Shown here: piece after piece, positions 33,764 through 42,807 of the stretch
How the letters are laid out: each line of letters begins with the position of its first letter
Numbering within the stretch: position 1 is the stretch's first letter
NCBI RefSeq assembly: GCF_019720895.1
Contig: NZ_JAHKSH010000004.1
Coordinates: forward strand, 372,001-436,000
Length of the DNA: 64,000 bases
Source: Microbacterium salitolerans
GTDB lineage: Bacteria > Actinomycetota > Actinomycetes > Actinomycetales > Microbacteriaceae
Direction: 5' to 3'
The notes under the pieces: model-generated
Told to the model about the DNA's origin: nothing
Database searches by the model: none
Seen by the model: the letters and a program-made list of their open reading frames with translations, nothing else
Translations under genes and position numbers: made by a program

Positions 33764-35131
33764 ATGGCGCACAGCGACGACTGGATCGATGGATTCGCGG
33801 AGGGGCGGACCGTCGGCGAGCGGTTCCGCGCCGTGAACGGCACGGTGGTCGGCCCGGGTGCCGGATCGGCTCGCGATGCCCTCGTGCGCACGCTCACGAG
33901 CGCGACGCTCGATGCGGCAGCTCGACGGCGGCCGCGACGGAAGGACCGCGCGGAGCTGCGACGACGCGCCCTGCGCCTGCGCGAACGAGACTTCGACGGC
34001 GTCGCGCTCGGCCTGATGGCGCTGCTCGCGGACCGGTGGCGCGACCCGGCCGCGAAGGCGTGGCTCGCGCCGATGCTCGCAGGGTCGGGGCGGTTCCGCG
34101 AGGCCGCGCGGCGCCGCGTGCGCCACGTCGCCGACGGCCCCTCCCCGTCGGACCTCGTCGTCACGGTCTCCGCGCTCTCCCTCCTCGGCCGCACGTCACA
34201 CGCGCGGAAGCGCTTCGCGCGGCTGCGCGAGCAGTCCGCGGGCGTGCGCTCCGACGTCGTGTCGGTGTGGGACGACACCGCGCTCGGCCGCGAGTACCGC
34301 GCCCTCGTCGACGCCGCGCCGCGCCGCGCGCTTCCGGTGTTCTATCACCTGCCGTTCTGCGGCGGGACGAGCGTCATCACATCGATCAAGCAGGTCACGC
34401 CGTGGTCGACGATCGTGCCGATCAACCGCCGGCACGGGCTCTTCCAGATCGAGGCCGCGCTGCAGCTCGATGAGAAGGAGGCGAGAACGAAGGTCCTCGT
34501 CCACCAGCACCATCCGTACGCCCTCGAGATCCCCGGGCGCGAGCTGTCCTTCTTCACGGTGCTGCGGGATCCCGTCTCGCAGCTCTCGTCCGGCTTCCAC
34601 AAGCGCCTGTCGACGCGCGGCGTCCTGGAGATGCGCGACGGATCCGAGACGTTCGCCGACCACGCCGAGTACACGATGCGCAGCGGGCTGACGAACATGC
34701 TCGCACGCCAGATCGCGGTCACCCACCCGGAGCTGCGCTCGGCGTACCGCGCGCACTTCGCCGGTCGGGGCAACTTCCGGTCGGTCGGGACTGAGGAGGA
34801 CCTGTTCTTCCTCGATGCCACGGCGGACCTGTCCGACCAGCGGCTCCTCGACCTCTGCCGAGAGGCGCTCGACACGCGATTCCACTCCGTCGGCACCATC
34901 GCGCACCTCGGCGCCAGCCACCTCGCCGGCGCCGCCCTGCTGCGACTCCCCGTGGCGAGACGCGTCGTTCACACCGGGAAGTCGGGGCAGCCGACGGCGC
35001 AGCTTCCCGATGCGCTCGACGCCGAGCTGCGCGCCGCCAATGCCGTCGATCAGACGCTGTACGACGAGTACACGGAGCGGTTCCGCGCGCGGCACGCGGG
35101 CCTCATCGCGGCGACCGAGGCGGGCGCCTGA
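33764..35131 (+). CDS. Sulfotransferase-like protein with long N-terminal region
   Basis: A 455-residue protein. The C-terminal ~270 residues carry the sulfotransferase-2 pattern: FYHLPFCGGTSV (5'-phosphosulfate loop, HIPKTGGTS-like) and FTVLRDPVSQLSSGFH (3'-phosphate motif). The first ~190 residues are Arg-rich and helical with no domain I recognise. In the phosphosulfate loop the usual Lys is Phe, so activity is uncertain. ATG 33764 with GGGG upstream is preferred to the far longer open frame. It may modify a surface glycan or act as a glycan-binding relative. Confidence 0.7.
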   Translation: MAHSDDWIDGFAEGRTVGERFRAVNGTVVGPGAGSARDALVRTLTSATLDAAARRRPRRKDRAELRRRALRLRERDFDGVALGLMALLADRWRDPAAKAWLAPMLAGSGRFREAARRRVRHVADGPSPSDLVVTVSALSLLGRTSHARKRFARLREQSAGVRSDVVSVWDDTALGREYRALVDAAPRRALPVFYHLPFCGGTSVITSIKQVTPWSTIVPINRRHGLFQIEAALQLDEKEARTKVLVHQHHPYALEIPGRELSFFTVLRDPVSQLSSGFHKRLSTRGVLEMRDGSETFADHAEYTMRSGLTNMLARQIAVTHPELRSAYRAHFAGRGNFRSVGTEEDLFFLDATADLSDQRLLDLCREALDTRFHSVGTIAHLGASHLAGAALLRLPVARRVVHTGKSGQPTAQLPDALDAELRAANAVDQTLYDEYTERFRARHAGLIAATEAGA

Positions 35132-35163
35132 CTGCCTCTGAGAGGCCTGCGGCGCGCGGGCGG

Positions 35164-35193
35164 TTCGCCGAGATCCGCGCGGATCTCGGCGAA
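35164..35193. terminator. Perfect 30-bp palindrome between convergent genes
   Basis: TTCGCCGAGATCCG and its exact complement are separated only by CG. It lies in the 73-bp gap between the ends of the sulfotransferase and aldehyde-dehydrogenase genes, which converge here, and fits a bidirectional terminator; it has no T-tract. Confidence 0.7.
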
Positions 35194-35204
35194 GCGCTGG
35201 CACG

Positions 35205-36611
35205 TCAGCCCGAGATGACGCGGGGCTCGGCGACAGCCTTCAGGCCGGCGACGCTGAACTCCTGGCCGTAGCCCGACTGCTTGACGCCGCCGAACGGCAC
35301 CTTCGGGTGCAGGGTGCCGTGGGAGTTGATCCAGGTCGTCCCGGCGCGCAGGCGCTTCGCGACCTCGATGGCGCGCCCGCGGTCGCTGGACCACACGGAG
35401 GCGCCGAGACCGACGTCGAGGCGGTTCGCGCTCGCGATCGCGTCCTCGACGTCCGAGTACCGGATGATCGGCAGGGCGGGACCGAACTGCTCTTCGTCGA
35501 CGAGCGGATCCCCGTCCTGGAGGTCGGCGATGATCGTGGTCTGGAAGAAGTTCGCCCCCAGGTCGGACGCCGGCTCTCCGCCCAGGACGACGCGGCCGCG
35601 CGTCTTCGCATCGTCGACGAGGCGCTTGACGATATCGAACTGCTTCGCGTTCTGCAGCGGGCCGAGCACGTTGCCGTCTTCGAGGCCGTTGCCCATGGGC
35701 ATCTGCGCGGCGACGTCGGCCAGCGCCTCGATGACGTCGTCGTAGACGTCGTCGTGCACGTAGAGCCGCTTGAGCGCCGCGCACGTCTGGCCCGTGTTGA
35801 TGAAGGCGCCCCAGAAGAGCCCCTCGGCGATGGCCGCCGGGTCGACGTCCGGCAGCACGATGCCGGCGTCGTTGCCGCCGAGCTCGAGGGTGAGACGCGC
35901 GAGGTTGCCGCCGGTCGCCTCGATGATCTTGCGCCCGGTGGCGGTGGATCCCGTGAACATCAGCTTCGCGACGTCGGGGTGCGAGGCGAGACGCGCGCCG
36001 ACCTCGCGGTCGCCCGAGACGACGGGGATCAGCACGTCGGCCGGCAGGTGCGCGTTCATGATGTCGAGGAGCGCGAGGACGCTGAGCGGCGTGTACTCGC
36101 TGGGCTTGACGACGACCGTGTTGCCCATGCGCAGGGACGGCGCGATCTGCCAGATGCCGATCATGAGCGGCCAGTTCCACGGGCCGATCGCCCCGACGAC
36201 GCCGAGCGCGCCGTAGTGCTGCTCGGCGTACGCCTCGCCGTCGTCGATGATGACCTCGGGCTCGAGCGCCGTCGTCGCGGCGTCGCGCAGCCACATCCCG
36301 CAGGCGCCGACCTCGAAGCGGGCGTTCGGGCCGTCGAGCGGCTTGCCCTGCTCGCGTGACAGCAGGCGGGCCAGCTCCTCGGCGTGCGCGTCGATCGCGT
36401 CGGCTGCGGCGAGGAGCGCCTCGCGACGGCCCTCGTGTCCGAGCGTCTCCCACGCGGGCTGCGCGGTTCGTGCGCGCGCGACGGCGTCGTCGACGTCGGC
36501 GGGGGTCTGCTCGGGGGCGAAGCCGATCGTCTCGCCGGTGGCGGCATCGGGGATCGCTCGCCCCGTCAGGGCGTCGGCTTGGATGCGGTCGAGAAGTGCG
36601 CTTTCGGACAT
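35205..36611 (-). CDS. Aldehyde dehydrogenase (FeaB/semialdehyde-dehydrogenase-like)
   Basis: A 468-residue NAD(P)-dependent enzyme that oxidises aldehydes to acids. Cofactor motif VVKPSEYTPLS, general-base Glu in LELGGNDAG and catalytic Cys in NTGQTCAALKR are present, as is the C-terminal PFGGVKQSGYG. It would naturally consume the aldehyde made by the nearby amine oxidase. It is transcribed leftward behind the AraC gene with a 132-bp gap. Confidence 0.88.
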   Translation of the reverse strand: MSESALLDRIQADALTGRAIPDAATGETIGFAPEQTPADVDDAVARARTAQPAWETLGHEGRREALLAAADAIDAHAEELARLLSREQGKPLDGPNARFEVGACGMWLRDAATTALEPEVIIDDGEAYAEQHYGALGVVGAIGPWNWPLMIGIWQIAPSLRMGNTVVVKPSEYTPLSVLALLDIMNAHLPADVLIPVVSGDREVGARLASHPDVAKLMFTGSTATGRKIIEATGGNLARLTLELGGNDAGIVLPDVDPAAIAEGLFWGAFINTGQTCAALKRLYVHDDVYDDVIEALADVAAQMPMGNGLEDGNVLGPLQNAKQFDIVKRLVDDAKTRGRVVLGGEPASDLGANFFQTTIIADLQDGDPLVDEEQFGPALPIIRYSDVEDAIASANRLDVGLGASVWSSDRGRAIEVAKRLRAGTTWINSHGTLHPKVPFGGVKQSGYGQEFSVAGLKAVAEPRVISG

Positions 36612-36743
36612 CGTCGTCTCCTTCGGGTCGGGTGCACGTCGAGCGTGCCGTGCGGGTGCACGTTCTGACCTCAGGGTCCGTCAGGCGCTCCCCGTTGTCA
36701 TGGGACGCGCGCGCATCCGCGTGGGAGAGGCGCGCACAATCCG

Positions 36744-37706
36744 TCAGAGCTGTGTCGCCCGCCATGCCCCCGGACTCGCGCCGTGCGCTCGACGGAAGAC
36801 GCGTCCGAAGTAGGCGTGATCGGCGAAGCCGCACGCGTGAGCGATGTCGGCGACCCTGGTCTCCCGTCGGGCCGGGTCGCTCAGGGCGCGCGCCGCCTCC
36901 TCGAGGCGCCGCCGGCGGATCCGCGCCGCGACCGACTCTCCTGTCCCTTCGAAGAGCTTGTGGAGCTGACGCACCGACACGTGCAGGTCGTCGGCGATGG
37001 TGCGCGGCTCGAGCGAGGAGTCGGCGAACCTCTGCTCGATGAGCTGCACGGCGCGCGTGCGCAGGATCGCGTGCTCGTCCCCGGCCGTCCGCACCTCGCC
37101 GTCGAGCTGCTCGCTGACGAACGCGCCGAGCAGGTCGAAGAACGCCCGGGACATCCCGGGCCCGGCCGAGGACGCGAGCAGGCTCATATCGCCGAAGAGC
37201 GCACGCGTGTACTGGGAGAAGACGGGCGCCACGCCCTCGTCTCCTCCGAGGGCGAGGCCGGCGAGGGAGCCGGCGGCGCCGGCCCGCACCGGGACGGCGC
37301 TGTGCGCGAACGACGCGACGAGGAACCGATAGTCGCCGTCGAACTCGAGGAGGTACGGACGCGTGGCGTCGTAGAGGGCGATGTCGCCCGGACGCAGCAC
37401 GGTCTCGCGACCGTCCTGGACGAGGATCCCCGTGCCGGAGAGCTGGACGCTCAGCTTGTAGTACTCGTCGGCGAAGGTGCGCACGGCCCCCGGGCGTCGC
37501 ACGACGCGCTGCGCCGTGCTGTCGATGTCGGTGAGCTGGAGGCCCGCGTTCCGAGCGACCCGCAGCCGCCCCCAGAATCCGTCGCCCGTGGCGTCCACGC
37601 TCAGCGTCGGAAACAGGCCGTCGAGGCCTGCTCTCCACTTCGCGATGCCCTCGTCCGCCGTCGGCGCGCACTCCCAGGATCCCGTGCGCAGCGCGAGAGC
37701 CCCCAT
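36744..37706 (-). CDS. AraC-family regulator (FeaR-like)
   Basis: A 320-residue activator: an N-terminal AraC-binding-like domain of the FeaR kind (with LSVQLSGTGILVQDGRE and the GDIALYDATRPY strand) and two C-terminal HTH motifs (about 215-315, RTIADDLHVSVRQLHKLF and VADIAHACGFADHAYFGRVF). Start ATG 37706 is fixed by GAAGGAGGT 5 nt upstream; the frame opening at 37745 lacks this. It sits between the hydroxylase and the aldehyde dehydrogenase and may control either; in E. coli a homologue controls phenethylamine use. Confidence 0.85.
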   Translation of the reverse strand: MGALALRTGSWECAPTADEGIAKWRAGLDGLFPTLSVDATGDGFWGRLRVARNAGLQLTDIDSTAQRVVRRPGAVRTFADEYYKLSVQLSGTGILVQDGRETVLRPGDIALYDATRPYLLEFDGDYRFLVASFAHSAVPVRAGAAGSLAGLALGGDEGVAPVFSQYTRALFGDMSLLASSAGPGMSRAFFDLLGAFVSEQLDGEVRTAGDEHAILRTRAVQLIEQRFADSSLEPRTIADDLHVSVRQLHKLFEGTGESVAARIRRRRLEEAARALSDPARRETRVADIAHACGFADHAYFGRVFRRAHGASPGAWRATQL

Positions 37707-37741
37707 GCCGACCTCCTTCGCTCGACTGCCACGATCATAGG

Positions 37742-39625
37742 TCACATCTCGGCGCCCATGGCCCCGTCGAAGAACGCCGCGAGCTCGCCGGTCGCGTCGA
37801 GGGGCAGGATGTGCGAGACGTAGTGATCGGGTCGGACGACGACGACCGCCCCGTCACGCGAGATGCCGCGCTCGTCGAAGAAGTCGGTCTCACCCTCGAT
37901 GGCCGAGTAGACCTTCTCGTAGTCGCGCACCTGGAACTCTCCGACGCGTGGCCAGAAGACGTCGGCGGACCTCGTGATGTCGATCTCGTCGTGCGGCTGC
38001 TGGTACACGATCTTGGCGTCGATGCGCGCGTCGAGGTCGGCGCCCGCGGGACGGTGCTTCACGAAGGGCGACGCCGGATCGTGCTCGAGCCACTGCGCGA
38101 GCGCCGTCGCCTTCGACTCCTCGCCGATCCCGGGACGGTCGGCGAAGACGTACAGGCGCCAGCGTCCATCAGCCGTCGCGTGGTGGCCGAGGTGGAGGGG
38201 GTTCGCGTCGCACACGCGGGTCGTCATGGCCGACTTGAAGCGCTTGCCCCGGGGAAAGCCCGTCGCGAGATCCTGCTGCGCCGCCTCGGCGGTGATGAGC
38301 GACGGCTGGTACTCGGTCATGAAGCCGGCGGGGAACTCGGCGGTGCGCACGTAGAAGTCGGCGAGCTCGCCCGGGGACATGTCCTCGGGACGCGTCGCCA
38401 TCATCGTCGACCATGTCCGGTCGAACTCGATGAGGTCGACGGCGATCTGCTGACGCTCGCCCGAGTAGGTATCGAGCAGCGACTGGGGAGCGCGACCATC
38501 GAGCACGTGGCCGAGCTTCCAGGACAGGTTCCAGCCGTCCTGCATCGAGACGTTCATGCCCTGCCCGGCCTTGGCCGAGTGCGTGTGGCAGGCGTCGCCG
38601 AGGATGAAGACCCGGGGGCAGCGCGTGCCGACCTCGTCGACATCGTCGAACCGGTCGGTCACCCGGTGACCGACCTCGTACACGGATCGCCACGCGACGT
38701 CGCGCACGTCGAGGCGGTAAGGGCGCAGGATCTCGTTGGCGCGCCGTTCGACCTGCTCCTGGGTCGTCGCGCGCACCGCCCCCGCGTCGCTTTCGTCGAC
38801 CTCGCCGAGATCGACGTACATGCGGAACAGGTGGTTGCCCTCGCGCGGGATGAGGAGGATGGATCCGCCGTCGTGCGACTGGATCGCCGCCTTCGTCCGG
38901 ATGTCGGGGAAGTCCGTGTCGGCGATGACGTCCATGACGCCCCACGCGTGGTTCGCCGCCTTGCCCTCGAGTCGGCGCCCCATCGAGCGCCGCACCTCGC
39001 TGCGCGCCCCGTCGGCGCCCACGAGGTACTTCGTGCGGACGACGCGCACCGCGCCCTCATCGTCGCCGGCACTGCGGCGGAGCGTCACCTCGACGGGGTG
39101 CTCGCCCTCCGTCACCCTCTGATCGACGAACTCCCACCCGTAGTCGGGGACGAGACGCGTCGGCGCGTTGCGAGCCGCCTCGAGGAAGTAGTCGAGGATG
39201 CGGGCCTGGTTCACGATGAGATGCGGGAACTCGCTGACGCCGTGGGGGTCGTCCTTCGCACGAGAGGAGCGGATGATGCTCTTCGGGTTCTCGGGGTCGG
39301 GCGTCCAGAAGGTCATCTCGGTAAGCCAGAACGCCTCCTCGATCACGCGGTTCGCGAACCCGAAGGCCTGGAACGTCTCCACGCTGCGGGCCTGGATGCC
39401 GTCGGCCTGGCCCACCTCGAGCCGCCCCGGACGCCGGTCGATGATGCGGGTGCGGACGTTCTCGAACTGCGCGAGCTGCGCTGCCGAGATCGCGCCGGCG
39501 GGGCCCGTTCCGACGATGAGCACATCCATCTCGCCGGGAAGCTCCGACGGGCGGTTCAGCCCGGTTCCCGCGGCCGGCTTCACACGCGGGTCTCCGGACA
39601 CGTATCCGTGATGGTGGAACTGCAT
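37742..39625 (-). CDS. FAD aromatic hydroxylase, 3-hydroxybenzoate 4-monooxygenase type
   Basis: A 627-residue class-A flavoprotein: FAD loop VLIVGTGPAGAISAAQL, the middle DG-type motif VGADGARSEVRR, the C-terminal FAD site GDACHTHSAKAGQGMN and a thioredoxin-like tail (about 450-627) as in phenol hydroxylase and MobA. The length and the MQFHHHGYVSGDPR opening fit 3-hydroxybenzoate 4-monooxygenase, which would give protocatechuate. No ring-cleavage gene is in the window. ATG 39625 has AGGAG about 11 nt upstream. Confidence 0.8.
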   Translation of the reverse strand: MQFHHHGYVSGDPRVKPAAGTGLNRPSELPGEMDVLIVGTGPAGAISAAQLAQFENVRTRIIDRRPGRLEVGQADGIQARSVETFQAFGFANRVIEEAFWLTEMTFWTPDPENPKSIIRSSRAKDDPHGVSEFPHLIVNQARILDYFLEAARNAPTRLVPDYGWEFVDQRVTEGEHPVEVTLRRSAGDDEGAVRVVRTKYLVGADGARSEVRRSMGRRLEGKAANHAWGVMDVIADTDFPDIRTKAAIQSHDGGSILLIPREGNHLFRMYVDLGEVDESDAGAVRATTQEQVERRANEILRPYRLDVRDVAWRSVYEVGHRVTDRFDDVDEVGTRCPRVFILGDACHTHSAKAGQGMNVSMQDGWNLSWKLGHVLDGRAPQSLLDTYSGERQQIAVDLIEFDRTWSTMMATRPEDMSPGELADFYVRTAEFPAGFMTEYQPSLITAEAAQQDLATGFPRGKRFKSAMTTRVCDANPLHLGHHATADGRWRLYVFADRPGIGEESKATALAQWLEHDPASPFVKHRPAGADLDARIDAKIVYQQPHDEIDITRSADVFWPRVGEFQVRDYEKVYSAIEGETDFFDERGISRDGAVVVVRPDHYVSHILPLDATGELAAFFDGAMGAEM

Positions 39626-39717
39626 GCGGTGGGTGCTCCTCACGTCTTCGTGGGGCGGGCGAGATCATTCTGCGCCCGCGACGCTCGCCCACACAAGGAG
39701 AGGCGAGCCGATCAGAT

Positions 39718-39730
39718 TTCGATAATCGAA
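39718..39730. promoter_or_regulatory. Palindrome upstream of the aromatic hydroxylase
   Basis: TTCGAT-A-ATCGAA, with a second ATCGAT half about 24 bp further on. It lies 93 bp before the hydroxylase start codon, in a locally AT-rich stretch, and is a probable operator. The binding protein is not known. Confidence 0.4.
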
Positions 39731-39780
39731 CAGACAGTTCTCATATCGATTCCCCGATGATAGGCGGCGCGCACACACGA

Positions 39781-39814
39781 CACAACCGCACCCGCCTCGG
39801 CGGGTGCGGTTGTG
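39781..39814. terminator. Hairpin ending the ABC-importer operon
   Basis: 16-bp perfect stem (39781-39796 with 39799-39814) with minimal loop, 10 bp beyond the stop codon of the last ATPase gene. It closes the long leftward run of catabolic genes. Confidence 0.8.
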
Positions 39815-39824
39815 CGCAGATGGA

Positions 39825-40877
39825 TCAGGCGGCGCGCGTCTCGCGCACCGGACCGAGCGTCGCGGCCGCCTCACCGTCCGCGAGCGGGAAGTGGCAGGCG
39901 ACCTGGTGACCGGCCGCACCCGCGTCCTCGAGGCGCGGCTCGACCTCGGCGCACACGTCCTCGGCCCGAGGGCATCGTGTGCGGAAGCGGCACCCGCTCG
40001 GCGGATGGAGCGGCGACGGCGGCTCGCCCGACATCGGCACGGGTCGGCGCGCGATGCCCGTCGCGGGGTCGAGATCGGGGATCGAACGCAGGAGCGCATG
40101 CGTATACGGATGCTTCGGCACCCGATAGACCTCGCTCGCGGGGCCGACCTCGGCGAGCTGGCCGAGATGCATGACGGCGACCTTGTCGCTCACCTGCTTC
40201 ACGGTCGCGAGATCATGCGCGATGAAGATGCACGAGATCCCGAGCTCGCTGCGCAGCTTCTCGAAGAGATTCAGCACCTGCGCCTGGATGAGCACGTCGA
40301 GGGACGAGACCGCCTCATCGCAGATGATGAGCGCGGGATCCACGGCGATCGCCCGCGCGATCGCGACGCGCTGCGCCTGCCCGCCCGAGAGATCCATCGG
40401 GCGCCGGCGCGCGTACTGGTCGGGTTCGAGGCCGACGAAGTCCAGCAGCTCCCGCGCCTTCTCCCTGCTCGCGGCGCGCGACATCCCCTTGTGCCCCACG
40501 AGCGGCTCCGCGACGACGTCCTCCACCCGCCACCGCGGGTTCAGCGAGCCGAACGGATCCTGGTAGACCATCTGCATGTCGGCGCGCACGGCCTTCAGCG
40601 CTCGCCCCCTCAGCCCCACGACGTCGCGGCCGAGGAAGACGACCTGGCCCGACTTCGGCCGCTCCGCCTGGATGATGGCGCGAGCGAGGGTCGACTTGCC
40701 GGATCCCGTCTCGCCGACGATGCCGAGCGTCTCTCCCCGCCCGAGCTCGAACGAGACGTTCGAGACGGCATGGACGACGCCGGCCTTGATGCCGCCGGGC
40801 CCGCGCGTGACGTACTCCTGCACGACCTCGCGGACCTCGAGGAGCGGCTCCGACTCCTGCGCCTGCTCGAGCGTCAT
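39825..40877 (-). CDS. Peptide-type ABC importer ATPase (DppF/OppF-like)
   Basis: A 350-residue nucleotide-binding subunit: Walker A GETGSGKST, Q-loop YQDPFGSLNP, signature LSGGQAQRVAIARA, Walker B IICDEAVSSLD, H-switch FIAHDLATV. The C-terminal oligopeptide extension has the CRFRTRCPRAEDVC cysteine pattern. The ATG overlaps the previous gene by ATGA. It forms the heterodimeric motor with the next ATPase. Confidence 0.92.
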   Translation of the reverse strand: MTLEQAQESEPLLEVREVVQEYVTRGPGGIKAGVVHAVSNVSFELGRGETLGIVGETGSGKSTLARAIIQAERPKSGQVVFLGRDVVGLRGRALKAVRADMQMVYQDPFGSLNPRWRVEDVVAEPLVGHKGMSRAASREKARELLDFVGLEPDQYARRRPMDLSGGQAQRVAIARAIAVDPALIICDEAVSSLDVLIQAQVLNLFEKLRSELGISCIFIAHDLATVKQVSDKVAVMHLGQLAEVGPASEVYRVPKHPYTHALLRSIPDLDPATGIARRPVPMSGEPPSPLHPPSGCRFRTRCPRAEDVCAEVEPRLEDAGAAGHQVACHFPLADGEAAATLGPVRETRAA

Positions 40878-41917
40878 GCGCGCTCCCCTCCCTCGTCGTC
40901 GGTATGCGGATGCCAGCACGCGTAGGCGTGCCCCGGCTCGTGCTCGACGAGCGCGGGCGCCTCGCCGCACGCGTCGTCGGCGCGCGGGCAGCGCGGCCGG
41001 AACGGACAGCCCGACGGCAGGGCGCTCAGGTCGGGCGGGTTGCCCTCGATGACCGTGAGCTTCGCGTGCGAGGGCGTCGACAGCTGCGGGATCGCCCCGA
41101 GCAGGGCTTTCGTGTAGGGCATGCGCACGCGCCGGAAGAGCTCTTCTGTCGCGGCCTGCTCGACGACCCTGCCCGCGTACATCACGACGACGTCATCGGC
41201 GTAGCAGGCGGCCAGGCCGAGATCATGGCTGATCATGATGACTGCCGTCCCGAGCCGCTCCCTCAGGTCGACGAGGAGCTCCATGATCTGCGCCTGGGTC
41301 GTCACGTCGAGCGCCGTGGTCGCCTCGTCGGCGATGAGGACCTTCGGATCGCTGGCGAGGGCGATCGCGATCATGACGCGCTGTCGCATACCGCCCGAGA
41401 GTTGATGCGGATACTCGTGGAACCGCCGTTCGGGGGCGGGCAGGCGCACGAGCTTCAGCAGCTCGAGGCCGCGGTCCGCTGCCTGCGCGCGCGACATCCG
41501 CGCGTGCGCCCTCACGGCCTCCGAGATCTGCTGGCCGACGCTCATGGTCGGATTCAGCGATCGGGCCGGATCCTGGAAGACCATCGCGATGTCGTCTCCG
41601 CGCAGTCGCCGCATGTCGCTCTCGCGCATGCCCACGAGCTCTGTGCCCTGCAGCCTCGCGGATCCCGTGATGTAGGCGCTCGGCGGAAGGAGACCCATGA
41701 GCGCGCGCACGCTGACCGATTTGCCGGATCCGGACTCGCCGATGATCGCGAGCATCCGCCCCGCGCGGAGCCGGTACGACAGCCCATTCACGGCGTGCAC
41801 GATCCGGCCGGCCCGCGAGAACGTGATCGTGAGGTCCTCGACCTCGAGGAGCGCATCGTCGCCGTCGTCCGTGGCAGTCATCTGCGGGGTCTCCGTAGTG
41901 GTCTCGATGACGGTCAT
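40874..41917 (-). CDS. Peptide-type ABC importer ATPase (DppD/OppD-like)
   Basis: 347 residues with Walker A GESGSGKS, Q-loop FQDPARSLNP, signature LSGGMRQRVMIAIA, Walker B LIADEATTALD, the H-switch MISHDLGL and the CPFRPRCPRADDAC tail typical of the Opp/Dpp family. It overlaps both neighbours by ATGA. It pairs with the DppF-like ATPase to energise import. Confidence 0.92.
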   Translation of the reverse strand: MTVIETTTETPQMTATDDGDDALLEVEDLTITFSRAGRIVHAVNGLSYRLRAGRMLAIIGESGSGKSVSVRALMGLLPPSAYITGSARLQGTELVGMRESDMRRLRGDDIAMVFQDPARSLNPTMSVGQQISEAVRAHARMSRAQAADRGLELLKLVRLPAPERRFHEYPHQLSGGMRQRVMIAIALASDPKVLIADEATTALDVTTQAQIMELLVDLRERLGTAVIMISHDLGLAACYADDVVVMYAGRVVEQAATEELFRRVRMPYTKALLGAIPQLSTPSHAKLTVIEGNPPDLSALPSGCPFRPRCPRADDACGEAPALVEHEPGHAYACWHPHTDDEGGERA

Positions 41918-42807
41918 CGTGAGCTCATCTCATCTCGTGCGTTCTCGCCGAGCAGGTTGAACAGGAGCACCGTCACCAGCAGCGCGAGGCTCGGCCACAG
42001 CACGAGGAGCGGCGTGGCCGACAGCGACTGCTGACCGTCGTAGATCATGTTCCCCCAGCTCGGAGCGGGCGCGGGGACGCCCATTCCCAGGAAGCTCAGC
42101 GCGCCCTCCGTGACGATCACGATGCCCATGCCGAGCATCCCGAAGCTGATCAGCTGCGGCAGGATGTTCGGCGCGATGTGGCGCAGGAGGATCCGCCCCG
42201 TCCCGCTGCCGGAGATCTCGGCCGCCTGCACGTAGGGCATGCTCACGACGCGCAGCGTCGCGGACCGGGCGACCCTGGCGACGGCCGGGATGCTGAAGGC
42301 CGTCAGCGCGAGGATCGTGTTCGGAAGACTGGGCCCGAGGGCCTGCGCGATCGCGATCGTGAGGACGAGCGACGGGAACGCGATGACGACGTCGAGGATC
42401 CTCATGATCACGGTGTCGGTCCTGCTCCCGAAGAAGCCGGAGATCGCGCCGATGGTCCCGCCGAGCACGAGGCCGATGACGTTGACCGAGATCGCCACGG
42501 TGAGCGAGGCCCGGCCGCCGTAGATGAGTCGCGACAGCACGTCGTTGCCGTTGATGTCGGTCCCGAGCGGATGGCCGGGCGACCCCGGCGGCAGGCCGCT
42601 CTCGAGGATGTTCCCCGCGATCGGCGACGGCAGCGGCAGCACGAACGGCCCCAGATAGCAGGTCGCGAGCAGCAGCGCGACGAGCGCCCCGGGGAGGACG
42701 ACGACCACGCGCCGTCGCACCGCGGCTCTGCGCATGCTGCGCTGCTGCGCGGCGGGGTCGAACGGCGCCGGCCGGCGCGCGGCGTGTGCGGTCTCAGCGA
42801 CTGCCAT
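41914..42807 (-). CDS. Peptide-type ABC permease (DppC-like)
   Basis: A 297-residue membrane subunit: an N-terminal helix after a basic head, the large periplasmic loop with HPLGTDINGNDVLSRLIYGGR, and the EAA contact loop (VRAAE-type segment, here YVQAAEISGSGTGRILLRHI). It is the second permease of the importer. It overlaps the DppB-like gene by 14 bp. Confidence 0.9.
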   Translation of the reverse strand: MAVAETAHAARRPAPFDPAAQQRSMRRAAVRRRVVVVLPGALVALLLATCYLGPFVLPLPSPIAGNILESGLPPGSPGHPLGTDINGNDVLSRLIYGGRASLTVAISVNVIGLVLGGTIGAISGFFGSRTDTVIMRILDVVIAFPSLVLTIAIAQALGPSLPNTILALTAFSIPAVARVARSATLRVVSMPYVQAAEISGSGTGRILLRHIAPNILPQLISFGMLGMGIVIVTEGALSFLGMGVPAPAPSWGNMIYDGQQSLSATPLLVLWPSLALLVTVLLFNLLGENARDEMSSR

